Under the pieces are notes generated by a model, which made no database searches, was not told where the DNA came from, and saw nothing but the letters and a program-made list of their open reading frames with translations. A stretch of DNA of 64,000 bases from Chelativorans sp. YIM 93263 (GTDB lineage Bacteria > Pseudomonadota > Alphaproteobacteria > Rhizobiales > Rhizobiaceae), in contig NZ_JAKCWP010000009.1 of the NCBI RefSeq assembly GCF_028767125.1, forward strand, positions 98,242 to 162,241, in the 5' to 3' direction. Shown here in pieces: positions 19,734 to 29,218 of this stretch (its first letter is position 1; the number at the start of each line of letters is the position of its first letter). Both the position numbers and the translations under genes were made by a program.

Positions 19734-20213
19734 ATGGGTGATCGGATGACGACAAAAGGGGCGCCGCGCAAATTTGCGAGCATTCTGGATGATCTGCTCG
19801 GCGACCGTGCGAGAGAGCCTGATCGCGCGCACCTGGTTTCCCTGGATCATCTCTCGGTGGCGGAAGAACTGCATTCCGGCCGCATCAGCATCGCCGAAAA
19901 CTTTGTGGAAGCGGCTTATAGCATGTTTGCGCACGGTTCGGCTGCACCCGAAAAGGCCGAGAACGGTGATAATGAGGTCGAGCCGGAACCTTCGGTGGAT
20001 CCGGGCGATATCGCCCGTGAGCTCGGACTGGTCAAACGTTTTCGGCCGCGGGATCTGGATAGGCTGCGCCGCGATTTCGCACTGCGCAATCATCCTGACC
20101 GCGTGCCTGAACACTTGCGGGCGCGCGCCATGATCCGCATGCAGGTGGCGAATATGCTGATCGACGACGCCAAGAGCGGCAGCTCCAAGAAAGGCTTTAA
20201 GAAAAAGCCATAA
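19734..20213 (+). CDS. J-domain-like protein
   Basis: 159 residues from the ATG at 19734 (TTG at 19731 and ATG at 19746 are alternatives; no strong ribosome site). The C-terminal third is a short J-domain: LRRDFALRNHPDRVPEHLR carries the HPD tripeptide that stimulates DnaK ATPase, followed by helix IV and a Lys-rich tail. The N-terminal 90 residues are acidic and unrecognised. It probably recruits DnaK to a specific client. It converges on the MATE gene with a 17-base overlap. Confidence 0.8.
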   Translation: MGDRMTTKGAPRKFASILDDLLGDRAREPDRAHLVSLDHLSVAEELHSGRISIAENFVEAAYSMFAHGSAAPEKAENGDNEVEPEPSVDPGDIARELGLVKRFRPRDLDRLRRDFALRNHPDRVPEHLRARAMIRMQVANMLIDDAKSGSSKKGFKKKP

Positions 20214-21639
20214 GTCTCGACCGACCCAGCCAGCGAACCAGAAGCATCACGGCAACCACCGCAAGCCCGGTGAACAGGCCAAGCCAGATCCCAGCGCCCT
20301 CGAGACCCATCGGGAAGGCAAGTATGACGCTGGTCGGCAGGCCGATGCCCCAATAGCCAATGGCGGCGTATATCATCGGCACGGTCGTATCGTGCAGCCC
20401 GCGCAGCATCCCACTGGCCACGGCTTGCGCGCCATCGACAACCTGAAAGAGCCCGGCAAGCGCCAGAAAGGTGACGGCAAGCATAATGACCGGCTGGTTC
20501 TCCGGAGCGCCCAGATCCAGAAAACCGGCGATCAGCAGCCGCGGCGCGAACAGCATGATCAGCGCCATCAATGCCATGAAACTGACGCCGAGGGTAAAGG
20601 CGGTCCAGCCGGCACGCGTCACCGCCTCGGCGTTCTGCGCTCCGTAAGCGCGACCGACCCGAACGGTTACGGCCTGCCCGAGTCCCATGGGTACCATGAA
20701 GCTGACGGATGCAATCTGAATCGCAATGGCATGGGCAGCCAGCGAAATCGCGTCGATGAGGCCCATCAGGAACGCGGCCGCGTTAAAGATCGAAACCTCG
20801 AAAGTGAGAATGGCGGCGATTGGCAGGCCGAGCTTCAAAAGCCCGACATAGCGCGGCCAGTCAGGCCGCCAGAAGCGGCCGAACAACTGATAGCGGCGAA
20901 ACTGCCGGTCGAGCGAAACCACGATCACCAGACCGAAAAACAGAAATATGCTGGAGAGCGTGGTTGCCATGCCGGAACCCGCAATCCCGTAGGCCGGAAA
21001 GCCAAGATTGCCGAACATCAGACACCAGTTCGCCAGTACGTTGAAGGCCACGCAGAAAACTGTGATCACCATCGCCCAACCCGGCCGCTCGAGGGCGGAG
21101 GTGAAGGATCGCAGCACGATATATCCGAAGAAGGGCAGGGCGGCCCACTGCAGTGTTCGCATGTATTCGTTGGCTGCGGCACTGAGCGCCGGATCCTGTC
21201 CCATGGCCAGAAGAATGGCCTCGCAATGCCACAACACGAACCAGATCGGCACCGAGATGGTGATTGCAAGCCACAGGCCCTGGCGGGTCGTGCGCCGCAC
21301 TTCACGCAGCGCACGCTGGCGGCGCCCGATAGCGCTGGCCATCATGGGCGAGGTGGCCATCATCAGGCCGAGACCGAAAATGATCGGCAGGAAATAGAGA
21401 TTATGACCAAGCGTGCCGGCGGCAAGCGCCTGGGGCGAGAGCCGGCCCATCATCATCACGTCGGTCACATTCATGGCCGTCTGGGCGAGGTTGGTCATAA
21501 CCATTGGCCAGGCGAGCACGACCATGGCGCGCGCCTCCGAAAACCATGATTTGACCGGCGGTGCACCCGCGCCCGAGGCCAGCACTGTCATGACCTGACT
21601 GTCCCGAAAGAATGATGTTTCTTGTTGCGAACTACTCAT
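20197..21639 (-). CDS. MATE-family multidrug/Na+ antiporter
   Basis: 480 residues with about 12 hydrophobic helices. The MatE repeat is seen twice: MVLAWPMVMTNLAQTAMNVTD near residue 40 and GLPIAAILTFEVSIFNAAAF near 270. Members export cationic compounds or toxic metabolites in exchange for Na+ or H+ across the inner membrane. It is a single gene, divergent from the aldo/keto reductase. Confidence 0.95.
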   Translation of the reverse strand: MSSSQQETSFFRDSQVMTVLASGAGAPPVKSWFSEARAMVVLAWPMVMTNLAQTAMNVTDVMMMGRLSPQALAAGTLGHNLYFLPIIFGLGLMMATSPMMASAIGRRQRALREVRRTTRQGLWLAITISVPIWFVLWHCEAILLAMGQDPALSAAANEYMRTLQWAALPFFGYIVLRSFTSALERPGWAMVITVFCVAFNVLANWCLMFGNLGFPAYGIAGSGMATTLSSIFLFFGLVIVVSLDRQFRRYQLFGRFWRPDWPRYVGLLKLGLPIAAILTFEVSIFNAAAFLMGLIDAISLAAHAIAIQIASVSFMVPMGLGQAVTVRVGRAYGAQNAEAVTRAGWTAFTLGVSFMALMALIMLFAPRLLIAGFLDLGAPENQPVIMLAVTFLALAGLFQVVDGAQAVASGMLRGLHDTTVPMIYAAIGYWGIGLPTSVILAFPMGLEGAGIWLGLFTGLAVVAVMLLVRWLGRSRLMAFS

Positions 21640-21808
21640 GGCGGGGCGTTCTGCCCGCTGGCGGCTTTTATCTGCTGACGGCGTGCTGACAAGTGAATTT
21701 TCTTTGCGTGATGCAGCAATTCTCCTGATGGATCGGATCGTTGCGCGCGCTCGCCCGGATCTATAAATATCGCGAAAGCCTACTGAAACAGTTTACCGGA
21801 GATTCTTC

Positions 21809-22858
21809 ATGGAAAAGCGCCGTCTCGGCCGCACCGATCTTCTCGTGACCCGGATATGCCTCGGCACCATGACCTGGGGTGAGCAGAACACCGAAGCCGG
21901 AGGTCACGAGCAAATGGATCATGCCTTCGAGCGGGGCGTGAATTTCCTGGACGCGGCGGAGCTTTATCCTATTCCGCCCAAGCCGGAGACGCAGGGGCGC
22001 ACGGAGGAGATCATTGGCACCTGGATGAAGGCGCGCGGAAATCGCGACCAGGTGATCGTCGCCTCAAAGGTCGTCGGCCGAACGGCGAATGAGTGGTTCC
22101 GCGGTGGCCGGCCATCGAAACTGGTGCGCGCGGACATCATGGATGCGGTCGATAAATCCTTGAAACGGCTTCAGACCGATTATCTCGATCTCTATCAAAT
22201 CCACTGGCCGGACCGTACCGTACAGTTCGGTGGCAATCCGACCCGCCTTACCGCCATTCCCGAGCAGCCCGATGACGAGACGCCGATTGCCGAGACGCTT
22301 TCGGTGTTCGATGAATTGGTCAAGGCCGGCAAGATCCGCCACTTCGGTCTTTCGAACGAAAGTTCGTGGGGGGTGATGCGCTATATCGCTGAGGCCGACA
22401 AGGGCGTCGGGCCGCGCGTGGCCTCGCTCCAGAACGCCTACAGCCTCGTCAACCGCACGTTCGAGGTAAACCTTGCCGAGACCTGCGTGCGTGAGGATGT
22501 CAGCCTGCTGGCCTATTCGCCCTTGGCCCAAGGCTATCTGACTGGAAAGTATGACCACGGCGCACTGCCGGAGGGCTCGCGCAAGCAGCTCTTCGATCGG
22601 CTGAAGCGTTATGAGAAGCCCGGCGCGGCGGAAGCCATTCTGGCCTATAACGAGATTGCCCGCACATTCGGGCTCACCCCGGCCACCTTCGCCCACGCAT
22701 TCGTGAACTCGCGGCCTTTCCTGACTGCGAACATTGTCGGCGCCACCAGCATGGCCCAGCTCAAGGAAGCGCTGGATGCGGCCGAGGTTGAATGGACGGA
22801 GGAAATGCAGGCGGCGGTGGACGAGATTCATCAGAAGGTCGGCAATCCCTGTCCTTAG
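21809..22858 (+). CDS. Aldo/keto reductase, Tas-like
   Basis: 349 residues, GGAG 6 bases before the ATG. NADPH-dependent oxidoreductase with a TIM barrel. Catalytic Asp/Tyr (FLDAAELYP), Lys (VIVASKVVG) and His (YQIHWPDR) are visible, and the inserted loop VQFGGNPTRLTAIPEQPDDE is typical of the Tas subgroup. A 6-bp-stem hairpin follows the stop (22857-22876). A diverged 153-base copy of its middle part lies 1.5 kb downstream (23899-24051). Confidence 0.95.
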   Translation: MEKRRLGRTDLLVTRICLGTMTWGEQNTEAGGHEQMDHAFERGVNFLDAAELYPIPPKPETQGRTEEIIGTWMKARGNRDQVIVASKVVGRTANEWFRGGRPSKLVRADIMDAVDKSLKRLQTDYLDLYQIHWPDRTVQFGGNPTRLTAIPEQPDDETPIAETLSVFDELVKAGKIRHFGLSNESSWGVMRYIAEADKGVGPRVASLQNAYSLVNRTFEVNLAETCVREDVSLLAYSPLAQGYLTGKYDHGALPEGSRKQLFDRLKRYEKPGAAEAILAYNEIARTFGLTPATFAHAFVNSRPFLTANIVGATSMAQLKEALDAAEVEWTEEMQAAVDEIHQKVGNPCP

Positions 22859-22935
22859 GCGTGTCGGAAAACGCCTCCCTCCTTCGTCCTTGGGGCATCG
22901 AAGCCGGCAGACGCCGGAGAAAGAGGGAGACTAAG

Positions 22936-23871
22936 ATGTTTACAAAAACGCTGATCGCCATGATCACGGCAGCCGCAGCCATTTCCGCCATGCCAGCGGC
23001 TATCGCGCAGGACGGGGAGACCACAACGGACACGCAAGCAGCCAAGAGCGGTTATATCGAAGCTAACGGCCTCGATTATTATTACGAGGTTCACGGCGCG
23101 GGCGAGCCGCTGCTACTTTTGCACGGTGGGCTCGGAACCACCGACATGTTCGACGCCGTTCTGCCAGCGCTCACCGCTGAACGCGAGGTGATCGCCGTAG
23201 ACCTTCACGGCCATGGGCGCACAGTGCTCGGTGATCGCGATATCGATTTGATCGACATGGGCAATGACATGTCCGTGATTCTGAACGAACTCGGCTATGA
23301 CAAGGTCGACGCCATGGGCTACTCCATGGGCGGGGGCGTGGCGTTCCGGCTCGCGGTGCAGCACCCGGAGATGGTGCGCCGGCTGGTGCTGGTTTCCACC
23401 GGTTTTGCGCGCGACGGCTTCTATCCGGGAATTCTGGAACAGCAGGCCCAGGTTGCCGCGGATATGGCCGAGATGATGAAAAATACGCCCATGTACCAGT
23501 CCTATGCCGCGGTCGCGCCGCATCCGGAAGATTTCCCCAAGCTGCTCGACAGCATGGGTGCGCTGATGAGCAAGCCCTATAATTGGGCCGAGGACGTGAA
23601 AACGCTGAAAATGCCGGTGATGCTCGTCTATGGCGACAGCGACATGTATCGTCCGGAGCATATAGTTGAATTTTATCAGTTTCTCGGCGGCGGTTTGCGG
23701 GATGCCGGCTGGCAGCGCGAGCACATGTCGAAAAATCGCCTGGCGATCCTACCGAACCTGACCCACTATGACATCTTTCTCGCGCCCCAACTGACAGACA
23801 CTGTGCTTTCGTTCCTGATGAGTGAGAGCACCGTAAAGAGCTGGGCCGAGCAGGTGGAGGAGGGGCGGTAG
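22936..23871 (+). CDS. Secreted alpha/beta hydrolase
   Basis: 311 residues from the ATG at 22936, which has GAGGGAGA upstream and starts a good signal peptide (cleavage after AIAQ). Alpha/beta hydrolase fold: oxyanion loop LLLLHGGLGTTD, nucleophile elbow GYSMGGG (Ser), acidic residue in YGDSDMY and catalytic His in NLTHYDIF. Substrate unknown; probably a periplasmic esterase or lactonase-like enzyme. It sits between the intact aldo/keto reductase and its remnant copy. Confidence 0.92.
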   Translation: MFTKTLIAMITAAAAISAMPAAIAQDGETTTDTQAAKSGYIEANGLDYYYEVHGAGEPLLLLHGGLGTTDMFDAVLPALTAEREVIAVDLHGHGRTVLGDRDIDLIDMGNDMSVILNELGYDKVDAMGYSMGGGVAFRLAVQHPEMVRRLVLVSTGFARDGFYPGILEQQAQVAADMAEMMKNTPMYQSYAAVAPHPEDFPKLLDSMGALMSKPYNWAEDVKTLKMPVMLVYGDSDMYRPEHIVEFYQFLGGGLRDAGWQREHMSKNRLAILPNLTHYDIFLAPQLTDTVLSFLMSESTVKSWAEQVEEGR

Positions 23872-23898
23872 ACGTCGCCGCGACAGAGTGCCGTCATT

Positions 23899-24051
23899 GG
23901 CGGCAATCCAACCCGATTTAGCGCCTTTCCCGACCAGCCCGAGGACGAAACCCTGATCGCGGAGACGCTCTCGGTGTTCGCTGAACTGGTGAAGGCCGGT
24001 AAAATCCGACACTTCGGTCTTTCGAACGAAAGTTCGTGAGGGATGATGCGC
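23899..24051 (+). pseudogene. Remnant of a second aldo/keto reductase
   Basis: These 153 bases align without gaps to 22229-22381 inside the Tas-like reductase. The frame reads GGNPTRFSAFPDQPEDE and continues to FGLSNESS, then a TGA (24037-24039) where the intact gene has a Trp codon. Neither end of the gene is present. It is a decayed duplicate or a scar of recombination between tandem reductase genes. Confidence 0.85.
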
Positions 24052-24124
24052 AGTGGGGTACCGCTCAACCGCCGGCTGTGGAACACTGGTGCCGTCCCTG
24101 TCGAGCTTTACGAGGAGAAGCAGC

Positions 24125-24553
24125 ATGAGCGATGAAGACGCAATCGAAAAGGTGCTGAGGACCTTACTGAAGGGCTTCGCCGAGCGCGACGCCGAAGTCC
24201 TGCGCGACGTCTATGTCGAGGATGCGGACTGGACCAATGCCTTCGGGCGCACGCTCTCCGGGCGCGAGGCCATCGTCGATTATCTCAAGGAGCTGTTCGC
24301 CGATCCGAATTTCGCCCAGGGCGAGATCGTCGCCGAGCCGGAAATCTCCGTGCGGCCGGTGGGCGAGGACACGGTGGCGGTGAAGACTTATACCCAGGTA
24401 AAAGGGCAGGGCACCGTCGAGGGCGGAACGCTGCCAGTACGGCACAATCATTCGCTGAAGTTGCTGGCGCGCCAGCCGGACGAAAGCTGGAAGGTTGTCT
24501 CGGAAATTTACATGGACGCGCGCCAGGAGGTGACGCACGTCCATCCCGAGTGA
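24125..24553 (+). CDS. SnoaL/NTF2-like protein (SgcJ/EcaC family)
   Basis: 142 residues from the ATG at 24125 (GAGGAG 6 bases upstream); the upstream in-frame extension has no such site. It has the cone-shaped NTF2 fold pattern: an N-terminal helix with LLKGFAERDAEVLRDVYVEDADW, the GREAIVDYLKELF helix and C-terminal strands ending in SWKVVSEIYMDAR. Function unknown; family members include ketosteroid isomerase-like enzymes and small binding proteins. Confidence 0.85.
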   Translation: MSDEDAIEKVLRTLLKGFAERDAEVLRDVYVEDADWTNAFGRTLSGREAIVDYLKELFADPNFAQGEIVAEPEISVRPVGEDTVAVKTYTQVKGQGTVEGGTLPVRHNHSLKLLARQPDESWKVVSEIYMDARQEVTHVHPE

Positions 24554-24563
24554 GGCCGTAGGG

Positions 24564-25124
24564 TCAGGCGGCGCGGCGCTCGTGCCGGCCTTCGCGGATT
24601 TCCTCGCTCAGCTTTTCGCAGAAGGGATCGAGATCGCCGGGATGACGGCCGGTGACGAGGCCCTGGTCGGTGACGACCTCGCTGTTCTCCCACCTGCCGC
24701 CGGCGTTCATCACGTCCGTCTTGACCGAGTTATAGGAGGTGAGGCGGCGATCTTTAACAATTCCGGCCTCGATGAGTACCCAGGGGGCATGACAGATCGC
24801 GCCGACGACCTTGTTGTCGTCCCAGAAGCTCTTGACGAAGTCCAACGCCTTTTGCTCAACGCGCAGAAGATCTGGATTGATCTGACCGCCCGGCAGAACA
24901 ATGGCGTCGTAATCCTGCGGACTGACGTCATCGAGCGTTTTATCAACCGGGACCGGCCGGCCCCAATCCGTCTTGTCCCAGCCCTTTATCTGGCCGGGTT
25001 CCAGCGAGACCACGTCCACTTCCGCGCCTGCCCCGCGCAATTTCTCGAGCGGTACCTCCAGTTCCGATTGCTCGAAGCCGTGGGTCGCCAGAATGGCGAC
25101 GCGCTTGCCCGAAATGTCCTGCAT
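24564..25124 (-). CDS. DJ-1/PfpI-family protein
   Basis: 186 residues. Type 1 glutamine-amidotransferase-like fold with the nucleophile-elbow Cys in VGAICHAPWVLIEAG (Cys near 109), the conserved Glu in GFEQSELEVP and the LPGGQINPD loop. Close to the YhbO/PfpI group, whose members act as stress-response proteins with proposed deglycase or chaperone activity. It converges on the SnoaL-like gene. Confidence 0.93.
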   Translation of the reverse strand: MQDISGKRVAILATHGFEQSELEVPLEKLRGAGAEVDVVSLEPGQIKGWDKTDWGRPVPVDKTLDDVSPQDYDAIVLPGGQINPDLLRVEQKALDFVKSFWDDNKVVGAICHAPWVLIEAGIVKDRRLTSYNSVKTDVMNAGGRWENSEVVTDQGLVTGRHPGDLDPFCEKLSEEIREGRHERRAA

Positions 25125-25310
25125 GACTTTTCTCCATTGTTGGGATGTCTCCCAACTGAGGAAGGAGCGGTCAGTTCCCCATGCGCGCGGCGGCGAAATT
25201 AACGAATCGATTCAAACTTTATTGGCAACTCTGCGCTAACGATGACGGCTTATCCGCTGCAAGGCATCATCGCGCCTTCGCGCTGTCTCGTTACCCGCGT
25301 ACAGGTCGCC

Positions 25311-26282
25311 ATGCGAATATCCGTGATTGCATTCATTCTTCTGGCTAGCCTGGCTGTTGCCGGCTGCTCGGCCCGATCGGGCGTCGATGCTCTGGAAAGC
25401 GTGAATACATCGCCGGAGGTCACAAGTTCCATCGCCACGGTGGACGCTGCTGTCGCGGCAGGAAACGTAAACGTCGAGCAGATCATACAGATGACTGCAC
25501 TTGCCGAGCCCGAGCACCTGAATGCACCGGCACTGGAGCAGGTGGCGATGCGTGTGCCGCCGGCTCCCGCTACCCGGTCGCAGTCAAACAAGATCTATAA
25601 GCAACGTTTCAGCGACGCGCATCCGGTGAATTTCGGTAAGGTGACGCCGCAGCACCATCCTGTCCACGGCGTCGATGTCTCGCGCTGGCAGGGCGAGATC
25701 GATTGGCAGGAGCTGCGCCGGCAGGGCGCGAACTTCGCCTATATCAAGGCGACCGACGGGGGCGACCATGTCGACCCGATGTTCAGGAAGAACTGGGAAG
25801 CCGCGCACCAGGCAGGCATCAAGCGCGGCGCCTATCACTTCTTCTATTGGTGCCGCACGGCTGCCGAGCAGGCCGACTGGTTCATCCGCAACGTGCCCAA
25901 GGTGAAGGGGGCGCTGCCGCCGGTGCTGGACGTGGAGTACAACCACCAATCCAACTGCAAGCGCCGCTGGTCGACAAAAGACGTTCGGGAAAAGATGCAG
26001 GTCTTCATGGACCGGTTGGAGCGACATTACGGGCAACGGCCGATCATCTATACCCCGCCCGATTTCTACGCCGACCATCTGAAAGGCGCGTTCCCAAATC
26101 ATCCTTTCTGGCTGCGCTCGGTGGCCGCGCATCCGTCAAAAGTCTATCCGGGGCGGGACTGGGTGTTCTGGCAGTATTCCGGCACGGGGCTGAGTCAGGG
26201 CGCCAACGGTCACATCGACCTCAACGTCTTCCGCGGCGATGAAAAAGCCTGGTGGCGCTGGGTGAACCAGGCAGCGGGTTGA
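25311..26282 (+). CDS. GH25 lysozyme-like lipoprotein
   Basis: 323 residues from the ATG at 25311, which gives a lipoprotein signal peptide with lipobox LAVAGC (Cys near 20). After a 90-residue linker the GH25 (Chalaropsis-type lysozyme) domain begins with GVDVSRWQGEIDW; catalytic acids are in this motif and in PVLDVEYN, and the end HIDLNVFRGDEKAWW is typical. It would cut the MurNAc-GlcNAc bond of peptidoglycan from the outer or inner membrane surface. Confidence 0.93.
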   Translation: MRISVIAFILLASLAVAGCSARSGVDALESVNTSPEVTSSIATVDAAVAAGNVNVEQIIQMTALAEPEHLNAPALEQVAMRVPPAPATRSQSNKIYKQRFSDAHPVNFGKVTPQHHPVHGVDVSRWQGEIDWQELRRQGANFAYIKATDGGDHVDPMFRKNWEAAHQAGIKRGAYHFFYWCRTAAEQADWFIRNVPKVKGALPPVLDVEYNHQSNCKRRWSTKDVREKMQVFMDRLERHYGQRPIIYTPPDFYADHLKGAFPNHPFWLRSVAAHPSKVYPGRDWVFWQYSGTGLSQGANGHIDLNVFRGDEKAWWRWVNQAAG

Positions 26283-26325
26283 GGGTGCGTCCGTAGGCTA
26301 ACCCTTTAGGACGCTGGAGGAAACG

Positions 26326-26790
26326 ATGTCGCAGGAAGGCTCTTTTGCGGTCCATGAACTGACCGATGACGACATGGACCTGTTCCGCAAATTGCTTGCC
26401 GTCTTCGGGCAGGCATTCGAGGAGCCGGAGACCTACACAAGCGCACAGCCCGGTACGGCCTACCTCCGCAAGCTGCTAGGCGGCGATCAGTTCATTGGCC
26501 TGGCCGCTATTGAAGACGATGCCGTTATCGGTGGGCTCGCGGCCTACGAACTCCAGAAGTTCGAGCAGGAACGGAGCGAAATTTATATTTACGACCTGGC
26601 CGTTCTCGCGCAGCATCGCCGCAAGGGTGTGGCAACCGCCCTTATCAACGCGCTCAGGTCCATAGGTGCGGCACGGGGTGCTTATGTCATCTTCGTTCAG
26701 GCCGATCCTCCGGACGCGCCTGCCGTTGCGCTCTATACCAAGCTCGGAGTGCGGGAGGACGTTCTGCATTTCGACATTCCCGTGGACTGA
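26326..26790 (+). CDS. AAC(3)-I-like GNAT acetyltransferase
   Basis: 154 residues with GGAGGAAAC before the ATG. GNAT fold: SEIYIYDLAVLAQHRRKG holds the acetyl-CoA pyrophosphate loop, followed by VATALINALR and the C-terminal DAPAVALYTKLGVREDV. The order and wording of these segments match aminoglycoside 3-N-acetyltransferases of the AAC(3)-I type closely (recalled, not searched). It is a plain chromosomal gene with no mobile element beside it, so it may be an intrinsic homologue whose true substrate is unknown. Confidence 0.85.
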   Translation: MSQEGSFAVHELTDDDMDLFRKLLAVFGQAFEEPETYTSAQPGTAYLRKLLGGDQFIGLAAIEDDAVIGGLAAYELQKFEQERSEIYIYDLAVLAQHRRKGVATALINALRSIGAARGAYVIFVQADPPDAPAVALYTKLGVREDVLHFDIPVD

Positions 26791-26805
26791 CCTGGCGACG
26801 CGGCG

Positions 26806-27282
26806 TCACTCGACAAAAGCCGCGAGGTTGGCAAGCGTCGAGTTCAGGCCGGCGTCGTGATCTTCCTTTGAGATGCCGGTCGGGACGTTTTTGGCCGTAA
26901 TCGTCACCTCCGTACCGCCCGGTACGGCGATGAGGCTCCACGTCATCGTCATCTCACCGGCAAACGCCGGATCGTCGGCCTCGAAGGTGATGGCCTGCAC
27001 GATGCGCTCGTTCTCGACCAGCTCGACGAAGCGCCCTTCGACAATGTCGGTGTCGTCCGATGTCTTGCCGGCACGGGACGGGTCGGGAGCCTCATAGATC
27101 AGCGCTATGCGGAAGGCTCCGCCCGCGCGCGGCTCAAAGGCGAAAATCTCGCCCTTCATGCCGGTAGGCGGAAGCCATTCGACCAGCGCATCCGGGCTCA
27201 CGAAGGCGCGGTAAGTGGCGCGGGGAGAAGCCTTGATGAGGAGAGAGGCGCGGTCTGTTCTTTTGGTCCCGTTGCCGGCCAT
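26806..27282 (-). CDS. SRPBCC (AHSA1-like) domain protein
   Basis: 158 residues from the ATG at 27282; the open frame extends upstream but the extra 54 residues are not family-like. START-like AHSA1 fold: RTYRAFVSPDALVEWLPPTG-type opening (here ATYRAFVSPDALVEWLPP), GGAFRIALIYEAP and the C-terminal helix KEDHDAGLNSTLANLAAFVE. Such small proteins bind hydrophobic ligands; no partner is suggested by neighbours. It converges on the acetyltransferase. Confidence 0.9.
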   Translation of the reverse strand: MAGNGTKRTDRASLLIKASPRATYRAFVSPDALVEWLPPTGMKGEIFAFEPRAGGAFRIALIYEAPDPSRAGKTSDDTDIVEGRFVELVENERIVQAITFEADDPAFAGEMTMTWSLIAVPGGTEVTITAKNVPTGISKEDHDAGLNSTLANLAAFVE

Positions 27283-27358
27283 GGCGGTGGCTCTTTCTTG
27301 CGCCCGTGAATCAGGCAACTGTACTGCAGTAAGGCGGGCGACACGAGCGTAGGAGGGC

Positions 27359-29050
27359 TCAATCGCTCGGTGGAGGCGAGGAATCTTCCTTGTCCTTCGA
27401 TTCCAACAGATGGCGCTTCCGGGGCAGGTAGATTCCTCGGTCAAGGTCCCTGAGGTAAGCGATCAGCGCCTCCTTCACCTCGTTGTGCAGGTACCAGCAG
27501 GAGAAGGAATCCGTACCCGAAATCCAGATCCACAGCACGGCGGTCTCGCCGGTGACTTCGGCCATCTCCACCAGCGGCCTGTCGTCCGTCGAGCGCGGGT
27601 CTCCTTCGACGACCTCCACGACCTTCGCCCGAATCTTGTCGACGTCGATTCGGTAGTCGACTGGAAGCTTGATGATCCGCTTCACCGCTTCGCCGTCCTT
27701 CGAAAAATTCTCCAGCGGTCGGGCGATGAACTCCGAATGCGGCACGATCAGCCGCGTGTTGGTATATGTATGGAGGATCGTATGAGCGAAGGAGATGTCC
27801 TCGACCGTCGCCCAATGCCCGTCGAAGAGAATGATATCGCCAATGCGAACGGGGTCGGTCATTGCGATCTGCAGACCGGATACCAGGTTTCCCAGCAGCG
27901 GGCGCGCCGCGATGGCCACCAGAACACCGAGCGCGCCCGCCGAAGCGAGAACGGAGATTCCGAAATTTTCGAAAAGGCCCACCCGCATCAACACGTAGCC
28001 GATGCTCAGAAGGGCGATGGCAACGAGCGCCAGCCGCCGCGCGATATAGGTGGTTGTCTTGGTGCGTCGGTTTTCCGGATCGTCTACTGCAAGCGATACC
28101 ACATAGCGTTCGCTCAGCCTCAACGTGATGAAGCCGACTGCCCGCACGAGCAGCCAGGCTCCCGCCGTCAGCGCCACGCCCTCGGAGATTACGTCGAGAT
28201 AGGCTGCCACCGGTCCGGTCAGCAGGAACAGATGCCCCGTTCCGGCGCGAAATGCGAGTGCGCTCGTCAATATGGCGAACGGCCAGGCGAGCTTTCGTGT
28301 TTTCCGCCCTCGCGTCGGCCTCAGGCGCCTAGCGAACCAACGTACCAGATAATGGACAATGGAGCCGACAAAGAGAGCAGCCAGGAACAGAACGGTGGCG
28401 GCCGACCATTCCCAGACCGAAGGCTCGCCGAGCGTCCGGAGGCGTTCTCTCAAGGGTATCCAGCGGCTGAGGAGGCCGGGCTCGATCTCACGGAAGATCG
28501 CATCCACCCGCTCCACGGCAAAGGGCGAGAAAAGCCAGGCGGGTTCCTCTTCACCGGACCGGTAGCGCTGGATGCTGAAGGGGATTGGCCGTCCCTCCAG
28601 ACGGACTTCGCCCAGTTCCACCGAGCGTCGGCTGTAGGGGCCGACCGACTGCTGAAGACCCGGCAGGACACGGGCGTCGGGCTGGTCGGGCAGTTCGCTC
28701 CAATCGATCAAACCGTACCGCCTCAGGACAAACGCCATCTTGAGGGCAAGATCGGGCCCCCGTTCGGCCTGCTGGTCGACGGGGATTGCATTCAGATTGA
28801 GAGCATGTGCGGCTCTGGCGAAATCCTGATTGCGGATTGCATTGAGGAAGGACTCGACGGCGGCACGGGGCGTGTCGAGGCGCAGCGGATCACTGAGATC
28901 CGGCAGCCCTTCATTGATCGCCTCGACCTCGAACGCCAGCGACGACTCTTGTTCCCCTCCATTCTGGGCGAGAGCTACCGCCGATAGCGCCAGGGAGCAG
29001 AGGGCGAAGGCAGCTAAAACGAGAAAACGGCGCACGCGCTCCAGCCTCAT
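27359..29050 (-). CDS. MscS-family mechanosensitive channel
   Basis: 563 residues from the ATG at 29050, chosen because it opens directly with a signal peptide (cleavage near AVALAQ); an ATG at 29101 adds 17 residues. A periplasmic N-terminal region (to about 180) precedes several transmembrane helices; the pore-lining helix and beta domain are seen in SAGALGVLVAIAARPLLGN and VRIGDIILFDGHWATVEDI. Large MscS-like proteins open under membrane tension. A truncated oxidoreductase remnant lies upstream on the other strand. Confidence 0.92.
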   Translation of the reverse strand: MRLERVRRFLVLAAFALCSLALSAVALAQNGGEQESSLAFEVEAINEGLPDLSDPLRLDTPRAAVESFLNAIRNQDFARAAHALNLNAIPVDQQAERGPDLALKMAFVLRRYGLIDWSELPDQPDARVLPGLQQSVGPYSRRSVELGEVRLEGRPIPFSIQRYRSGEEEPAWLFSPFAVERVDAIFREIEPGLLSRWIPLRERLRTLGEPSVWEWSAATVLFLAALFVGSIVHYLVRWFARRLRPTRGRKTRKLAWPFAILTSALAFRAGTGHLFLLTGPVAAYLDVISEGVALTAGAWLLVRAVGFITLRLSERYVVSLAVDDPENRRTKTTTYIARRLALVAIALLSIGYVLMRVGLFENFGISVLASAGALGVLVAIAARPLLGNLVSGLQIAMTDPVRIGDIILFDGHWATVEDISFAHTILHTYTNTRLIVPHSEFIARPLENFSKDGEAVKRIIKLPVDYRIDVDKIRAKVVEVVEGDPRSTDDRPLVEMAEVTGETAVLWIWISGTDSFSCWYLHNEVKEALIAYLRDLDRGIYLPRKRHLLESKDKEDSSPPPSD

Positions 29051-29218
29051 AGTTTCTGCTGAAACAAGGGGTAACGCGGCGGTGATGCGCCCGTTCCGCA
29101 TGAACTTGCGGGGAGGGTGGAGGGAGGGCCTGCCTACGTCCCGCAGGAGTGTTGAAATCGCCGCAACGGCGAGCGGATGGCTCGTCGGTGAGTTCCACCA
29201 ACATTCGGCTATAATCGA

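Noticed and set aside
27410-28987. 525-codon plus-strand frame opposite the MscS gene
   Set aside because: The minus strand encodes a clear MscS channel; the plus translation is Arg/Gln-rich with no domain.
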